A stretch of 10,611 nt of DNA from Sulfurimonas sp. (GTDB taxonomy: Bacteria; Campylobacterota; Campylobacteria; Campylobacterales; Sulfurimonadaceae). Numbering within the stretch: the first letter of the stretch is position 1; the number at the start of each line of letters is the position of its first letter. The stretch is from positions 1 through 10,611 of the forward strand of contig JALSKR010000223.1 in the NCBI GenBank assembly GCA_026988735.1, read 5' to 3'. The notes under the pieces were generated by a model. It was not told where the DNA came from. It searched no databases and saw only the letters and a program-made list of their open reading frames with translations. The translations under genes and the position numbers were made by a program. Positions 6,880 through 10,611 of the stretch are shown here, piece after piece.

Positions 6880-7353
6880 TTAGGCCTGTTGCTGTGCTTG
6901 TGCTTCTTGGGCAGCTTTGATTTCGTTCATAATCTGAAGCATACCCATCATAGCCAGATGGTAGCCAAAAGGTCCAAAACCTACAACAGATGATGTACAA
7001 ACCGGTGCAATCATATTTTTTTGTCTAAATTCTTCACGTCTGTGAATATTACTGATATGTACTTCTATGGTAGGCAGGCTAACTGCAGAAATAGCATCAC
7101 GAATTGCGATAGAAGTGTGCGTGTATGCAGCAGCATTTATAATTAATCCCTGTGCTTCACCGTAACATTCTTGAATTTTATCTACAATTTCACCTTCGAG
7201 GTTGCTTTGAAAAAATTCTATCTCCACACCGTTTTGGGTTGCTACATCTTTCATCTGTGCGTGAATCTGTTCTAACTTCATCGGACCGTAAATATTTTGT
7301 TCACGAATTCCAAGCATGTTTAAATTTGGACCTTGAATAACTACTATTTTCAT
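6880..7353 (-). CDS. aroQ: Type II 3-dehydroquinate dehydratase AroQ
   Basis: AroQ converts 3-dehydroquinate to 3-dehydroshikimate, the third step of the shikimate pathway to aromatic amino acids, folate and quinones. The 157-residue protein has the opening block QGPNLNMLG (7-15), the flexible-lid Arg17 and catalytic Tyr22 (NIYG), and Asn73 in [10 protein letters not shown]. Catalytic His99 lies in [14 protein letters not shown], which is typical of the dodecameric type II family. A short Ala/Gln-rich tail (about 147-157) is extra to the fold. It is the first gene of the leftward cluster. Its ATG follows an AAGGGT ribosome binding site, and it is separated by 93 bp from the divergent amidohydrolase gene. 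Confidence 0.96.
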   Translation of the reverse strand: MKIVVIQGPNLNMLGIREQNIYGPMKLEQIHAQMKDVATQNGVEIEFFQSNLEGEIVDKIQECYGEAQGLIINAAAYTHTSIAIRDAISAVSLPTIEVHISNIHRREEFRQKNMIAPVCTSSVVGFGPFGYHLAMMGMLQIMNEIKAAQEAQAQQQA

Positions 7354-7446
7354 TTTTACCCTTATTATGATGATTTATCTTTTGAAGGACTATTTTATCC
7401 AAACTAATATTAAAAAAAGTGTATAATTTGAAAAAAAGAAAAAAAG
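7354..7446. promoter_or_regulatory. Divergent intergenic promoter region
   Basis: This 93-bp AT-rich gap separates aroQ (leftward) from the amidohydrolase gene (rightward) and must drive at least one of the two units. For the rightward unit a perfect TATAAT lies at 7422-7427, preceded by an A-run at 7412-7418; transcription would start about 7434, leaving a leader of roughly 12 nt. For the leftward unit the best -10 I can offer is TAAAAT on the minus strand (plus 7392-7397), with no recognisable -35. No operator palindrome, sigma-54 or sigma-28 motif was seen. The rightward call is reasonable; the leftward one is weak. Confidence 0.5.
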
Positions 7447-8670
7447 ATGACAATACTCGTTCCCAATTATATTTTAACACCGGATATACTCCTTAAAGAC
7501 AAGGCAGTAGCATTTGAAAAGACCATTCAGGGTATAGGCAGCTTAGAAGAGTTAAAGCAAAAATTTCCAGAAGCTGATGTTATACAACTGCAAAAGAATT
7601 CTCTGCTGATGCCCGGACTTATCAATGCCCATGTACATGTAGAGTTTTCTGCCAACAAAAACCAGCTCAGTTATGGTGATTTTTTGAACTGGCTTTACAG
7701 TGTTATAGAAAACAGAGAAGACCTTATAGCGGGCTGTGACCTTACATGTATGAGTAAAGCGATAGATACCATGCTTGAAAGCGGTATAACTACTTTTGGA
7801 GCGATCAGTTCCCATGCAATGGATCTTGAAGCCTGTGTCAATGCCAAACAGAATGTTGTATTTTTCAATGAACTTATCGGATCGCAGGCTGGGATGGCAG
7901 ATGCTCTCTTTAATGACTTTCTCGCACGGCTTGATGCTTCTAAAGCTGTTACAAGAGAAGGATTCTATCCCGCTGTTGCCATTCACTCACCCTATTCTGT
8001 TCATCCTGTACTGGTAAAAAAAGCTTTGGATGTCGCCAAAAATGAAAAGCTAAAACTCACGGCGCATTTTATGGAAAGCGAAGCAGAAAGAAACTGGCTC
8101 GATTCAAGCAGCGGAGATTTTCAAAAGTTTTTCAAAACACTGCTAAAACAGGAAAAAAGTGTCAGTGATGCAGATGAGTTCTTAAGTTATTTTGACGGAT
8201 ATGAAACACTGTTTACACATGCAGTAAAAACAAATGACAAAGAACTTGACCATATTGCACAGCAAAAACATACAATCATTCACTGTCCGATTTCAAACAG
8301 ACTTCTTGGCAATCCTACGCTCGATATAAAAAAGTTACGTGAAAAAAACATTCGCTGGATTGTTGCTACAGACGGTTTAAGTTCAAATTACAAACTTGAC
8401 CTCTTTGAAGAGATGAAAATTTCTCTTTTTATGCACAGTAATGAACCTCTTTTAGATCTTGCAACAGAGCTCATCAAAGCAACAACTATCAATGCCGCAC
8501 AGGCTTTGGGAATTAATACAGGAGAAATAAAAGAGGGAAAAAATGCCGATATGCTTGTTTTAGACTTGGATGGCGAGCCAAATAAGGAGTTAGCCATTCA
8601 TTTAATACTGCACCGCTATAATATCTCAAAAGTTTTCATTAACGGAAAACTTGAAAAAGGAAATAAATAA
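7447..8670 (+). CDS. Aminofutalosine deaminase family amidohydrolase
   Basis: This is a metal-dependent deaminase of the COG0402 amidohydrolase family. Campylobacterota members, including an enzyme from Nitratiruptor, deaminate 6-amino-6-deoxyfutalosine in the futalosine route to menaquinone. The 407 residues carry the metal ligands of the family: HVH (62 and 64) after GLIN, His207 with Glu210 in LTAHFMESEAE, and Asp309 in ATDGLSSN. His258 and His279 (IIHCPISN) are further conserved active-site positions. The end of the barrel and beta-sandwich reads GEIKEGKNADMLVLDLD (359-375). The start is fixed by an in-frame TGA at 7429-7431; the leader before ATG is A-rich with no real Shine-Dalgarno. 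It is followed directly by sppA. Substrate is inferred from family; S-adenosylhomocysteine or another purine nucleoside is possible. The symbol mqnX is sometimes used. Confidence 0.85.
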   Translation: MTILVPNYILTPDILLKDKAVAFEKTIQGIGSLEELKQKFPEADVIQLQKNSLLMPGLINAHVHVEFSANKNQLSYGDFLNWLYSVIENREDLIAGCDLTCMSKAIDTMLESGITTFGAISSHAMDLEACVNAKQNVVFFNELIGSQAGMADALFNDFLARLDASKAVTREGFYPAVAIHSPYSVHPVLVKKALDVAKNEKLKLTAHFMESEAERNWLDSSSGDFQKFFKTLLKQEKSVSDADEFLSYFDGYETLFTHAVKTNDKELDHIAQQKHTIIHCPISNRLLGNPTLDIKKLREKNIRWIVATDGLSSNYKLDLFEEMKISLFMHSNEPLLDLATELIKATTINAAQALGINTGEIKEGKNADMLVLDLDGEPNKELAIHLILHRYNISKVFINGKLEKGNK

Positions 8671-9540
8671 ATGGAATTTTTAAAAAAGATATTTTCTCCC
8701 ATCACTGCAACAATGAACTATATACAAAATCATTTCAAGGCGATGCTCTTTGTTCTGATTCTTGTTCTAGTCTTTGCTCCGGCAAGTGAAAAAGAGTTTG
8801 TAAAATATAATTTGGAAAAAATCAATCTCAGCGGTCCGATTATGGATGCCGGCGAAGTTGTTCAACAGATAAATAAAGCAGCAAATAACAAAGCCGTTAA
8901 AGGTGTGTTGCTGATTGTTGATTCTCCCGGCGGTGCCGTTTCGCCTTCTGTAGAGATTGCGTATGCTGTTAAAAGGCTCAAAGAGAAAAAACCTGTCATC
9001 GCTTACGCCAAAGGCACCATGGCAAGCGGAAGTTATTATGCAAGTATCTGGGCTGATAAAATCATAGCAAATCCGGGCAGTATGATAGGCAGTATCGGTG
9101 TGATTATGCAAGGTGCCGATTTGAGCGGCATTATGCAAAAACTCGGTATAAAAACACAGGTGGTAAAGGCCGGACTTTATAAACAGATAGGCACACCGGA
9201 CAGACCATGGAAAAAGTATGAAGTTGCTGAGTTAAACAAAGTAATTCAGGGGACATATGATATGTTTACCAAAGATGTTGCCGATGCGAGACATTTGGAT
9301 TTTAAAAAGAGAGACACCTATGCAAATGCCCATATATTTACGGCGTCCCAGGCAAAAAAAGTCGGTCTAATCGACAGTGTAGGTGTCGAATATGATGCGA
9401 AAAATGCCTTGGCAAAATTAAGCGGTGTTGTATATCCCGTATGGAATAAAGAAGACAGGTTTGACAAACTGCTCAAAAAACTGACTGCCTCAACAGCTGT
9501 GATTTTAAATACCTATTTTCCAGATTTGGTTTTAAAATAA
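8671..9540 (+). CDS. sppA: Signal peptide peptidase SppA, short form
   Basis: SppA is a membrane-anchored serine protease of family S49 that degrades cleaved signal peptides. The 289-residue protein has a single N-terminal transmembrane anchor (about 22-38) and one S49 catalytic domain, the short form found in Bacillus and many Campylobacterota rather than the duplicated ~600-residue E. coli form. The nucleophile is predicted to be Ser119 in GTMASGSYY. The general base is Lys171 in GLYKQIGTP, by comparison with the Ser-Lys dyad of B. subtilis SppA. Supporting blocks are VDSPGGAV (83-90) and GSMIGSIGV (136-144). Its ATG follows the upstream stop with no gap, and AAGGA at 8657-8661 can serve as ribosome binding site, so the two genes form an operon. 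The functional link to the deaminase is unclear. Confidence 0.94.
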   Translation: MEFLKKIFSPITATMNYIQNHFKAMLFVLILVLVFAPASEKEFVKYNLEKINLSGPIMDAGEVVQQINKAANNKAVKGVLLIVDSPGGAVSPSVEIAYAVKRLKEKKPVIAYAKGTMASGSYYASIWADKIIANPGSMIGSIGVIMQGADLSGIMQKLGIKTQVVKAGLYKQIGTPDRPWKKYEVAELNKVIQGTYDMFTKDVADARHLDFKKRDTYANAHIFTASQAKKVGLIDSVGVEYDAKNALAKLSGVVYPVWNKEDRFDKLLKKLTASTAVILNTYFPDLVLK

Positions 9541-9567
9541 GTTACAGAGTTTATACCTCTGTAACTT
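9539..9567. terminator. Bidirectional hairpin terminator between convergent genes
   Basis: A perfect inverted repeat, GTTACAGAG (9541-9549) and CTCTGTAAC (9557-9565), is extended by two A-T pairs to an 11-bp stem with a 7-nt loop. The minus-strand side is followed by TTATTTT and the plus-strand side by TTT only, so termination should be stronger for leftward transcripts. It sits exactly between sppA, which ends at 9540, and the leftward FmdE-like gene. The stop codon of the latter (9551-9553) lies in the loop and its last codons form one stem arm. Confidence 0.8.
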
Positions 9568-10150
9568 TGACCACTTCCTCTAAATTTTCAAAAATCCTTT
9601 TGACTCTCTCCTGCCATAATTCACCGAATTTTTTTACTTCTTCAGGGCTTGCAGCTCCGCTTGTCAGTTTCTGCATTAAAGGCATCATCTCCGGTGAAGC
9701 CGGTATAGTCGAAGGATTATAATTCACATCAACACTTTTACCACTGTCTACTCTTGTAAATCTTGCAGATGATTTTATGTCTGCATTAAAAAACATCAAA
9801 GAATGGCGTGCAAACTGCCCGTTTAGGCCTTTAAATCCGCTTTTGTCCGTTGCTCCCGTAATATGAGCAATAACATTACCGACAACACCGGCAACACCCT
9901 CTTCTAAAGACTCTTTAAACTCTACTTTTATATTCCCACGCACTGCCCTCTGATTCGGATACAAGGCTTGAAGTGCCTGACTTGTCATGATATATGCTCC
10001 TGCTACAGTCGGACAGGAATGCCCTGCGGCTTTGACAACTTCCAAGTATGTTATTTCATACTCACCGTTTTCAAAAGCGCCTAAAACCTGTGCTAACGGG
10101 TCTTTGAGTTGTATACTTTGTACTGCATCAAAAAATTGTGGATACTTCAT
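9551..10150 (-). CDS. FmdE-like domain protein, function unknown
   Basis: The 199-residue product contains AAGHSCPTVAGAY (41-53). It matches the GHxCP block that opens the FmdE family, named after subunit E of formylmethanofuran dehydrogenase. His44 and Cys46 are candidate metal ligands. A second conserved-looking block, HITGATDKSGFKGLNG (96-111), follows. It has Ala or Thr where many FmdE proteins have Cys, so any metal site would differ. No signal peptide or membrane segment is seen. The C-terminal third (150-199) is helical and charged. In bacteria FmdE-like proteins are mostly uncharacterised, and no methanofuran pathway is implied here. The start overlaps the xseA stop by ATGA, with AAGGA upstream, so it is co-translated with xseA. 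The family call is moderate; the reading frame is secure. Confidence 0.7.
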   Translation of the reverse strand: MKYPQFFDAVQSIQLKDPLAQVLGAFENGEYEITYLEVVKAAGHSCPTVAGAYIMTSQALQALYPNQRAVRGNIKVEFKESLEEGVAGVVGNVIAHITGATDKSGFKGLNGQFARHSLMFFNADIKSSARFTRVDSGKSVDVNYNPSTIPASPEMMPLMQKLTSGAASPEEVKKFGELWQERVKRIFENLEEVVKVTEV

Positions 10151-10611
10151 CGGATTTTTTCCTTTTTCAAAACCTTTGCACTGACAATGTATGTATCACT
10201 CTGGGCTTCAAATACATCACCTGCATTGAGTGAAGACAAATCCACTACATGTGAATCTTTTACAATCTGGGCAAAGCCTTTTTTGTTTTTATATTTTGGA
10301 TTATTGGATTCTAGCATTTTTTGCAGATTTAAAAGTTGATTTTGCGCAATATTTAACACACTTTGAATTGTCTGCGGAAATCGTTGTTCTAAAGAATCTA
10401 CTTCTTTTTTATAATTTTGCAGGCGAAAAGCAATTGCCTGGGCAAAATCCTCTTGCAGTTTTTTAATCTCATCAACACGGTATTGCAATTTTTTCTCCAC
10501 GGAATGTTGCATATAGGAGTTCTTTACATGTAACAGTTCCTGACGCAGGTTATATATTTTTTGCCTTATTCTTTGCGTCAACTGTGTTGATAACGAATCT
10601 AAATACTGATA
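10147..10611 (-). CDS. xseA: Exodeoxyribonuclease VII large subunit XseA, C-terminal part (runs off right edge)
   Basis: XseA with the small subunit XseB forms exonuclease VII, which degrades single-stranded DNA from both ends to short oligonucleotides. Only the last 154 residues are in the window. The frame is open to the right edge with no true start, since codons before the in-frame TTG at 10579-10581 continue the same protein. The visible part is a long helical, coiled-coil region (about 110 residues, many Gln, Leu and Lys). It ends in the family's C-terminal beta segment, KGFAQIVKDSHVVDLSSL then GDVFEAQSDTYIVSAKVL. The nuclease domain lies outside. The stop overlaps the FmdE-like start by ATGA. 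Identity rests on the C-terminal segment and the coiled coil, so it is good but not certain. Confidence 0.8.
   Translation of the reverse strand, partial: YQYLDSLSTQLTQRIRQKIYNLRQELLHVKNSYMQHSVEKKLQYRVDEIKKLQEDFAQAIAFRLQNYKKEVDSLEQRFPQTIQSVLNIAQNQLLNLQKMLESNNPKYKNKKGFAQIVKDSHVVDLSSLNAGDVFEAQSDTYIVSAKVLKKEKIR

Noticed and set aside
6872..7000. Upstream ATG for folK giving a 205-residue protein
   Set aside because: It overlaps aroQ by 120 bp, the extra residues look like a shadow translation (Cys, Trp and Ser rich without domain similarity), and the downstream ATG gives the family length.
7552..7986. 144-residue antisense reading frame within the amidohydrolase gene
   Set aside because: It lies fully opposite a well-supported enzyme gene, has no ribosome binding site that I can see and shows no domain; other opposite-strand frames in the window were dismissed for the same reasons.
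10147..10581. A complete 144-residue gene starting at the TTG at 10579-10581
   Set aside because: The frame continues without a stop to the window edge and the C-terminus matches XseA, so this is a truncated view of a longer gene and not a small complete one.

Overview
The window is an AT-rich, densely packed stretch of bacterial chromosome that reads as Campylobacterota (formerly Epsilonproteobacteria), most likely a free-living Sulfurimonas-like or Sulfuricurvum-like relative. The main reason is gene order. The leftward series aroQ, folK, flhF, flhG, small membrane protein, fliA, fliM, fliY, as I recall it, is the arrangement in Campylobacter jejuni (around Cj0059c-Cj0066c) and Helicobacter pylori (around HP1030-HP1038). 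The divergent amidohydrolase plus sppA pair also resembles C. jejuni Cj0067-Cj0068. The species assignment is inference; no database search was run.

Layout. Positions 1-157 lie downstream of mnmA and hold a strong sigma-70 promoter on the minus strand: a perfect TATAAT, a C-rich discriminator and upstream A-tracts. It fires out of the left edge and resembles promoters of rRNA/tRNA operons. Positions 158-7353 are one unbroken leftward gene cluster of nine genes: aroQ and folK (shikimate and folate precursors), flhF and flhG (flagellar placement and number), a two-helix membrane protein of unknown function, fliA (sigma-28), fliM and fliY (flagellar switch), and mnmA (tRNA 2-thiolation). Gaps are 0-20 bp and three junctions are 4-bp ATGA overlaps, so the cluster is probably one operon with translational coupling. 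Positions 7354-7446 are a divergent promoter region.

Positions 7447-9540 are a rightward two-gene unit: an aminofutalosine-deaminase-family amidohydrolase (menaquinone by the futalosine route, or a related purine deaminase) and a short-form SppA signal peptide peptidase. It ends in a hairpin (9539-9567) that should stop transcription from both directions. Converging on it from the right edge are the 3' part of xseA (exonuclease VII large subunit) and a translationally coupled FmdE-like protein.

The flagellar genes work together. FlhF and FlhG are partner GTPase and ATPase controlling where and how many flagella are built. FliM and FliY form the rotor switch and C-ring. FliA transcribes late flagellar genes. 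The housekeeping genes at both ends probably give the cluster constitutive expression. I found no clear evidence of a mobile element, CRISPR array, IS element or completely new system. The most interesting loose ends are the small membrane protein, the FmdE-like protein, the degenerate phosphatase motifs of FliY and the stable-RNA-type promoter.
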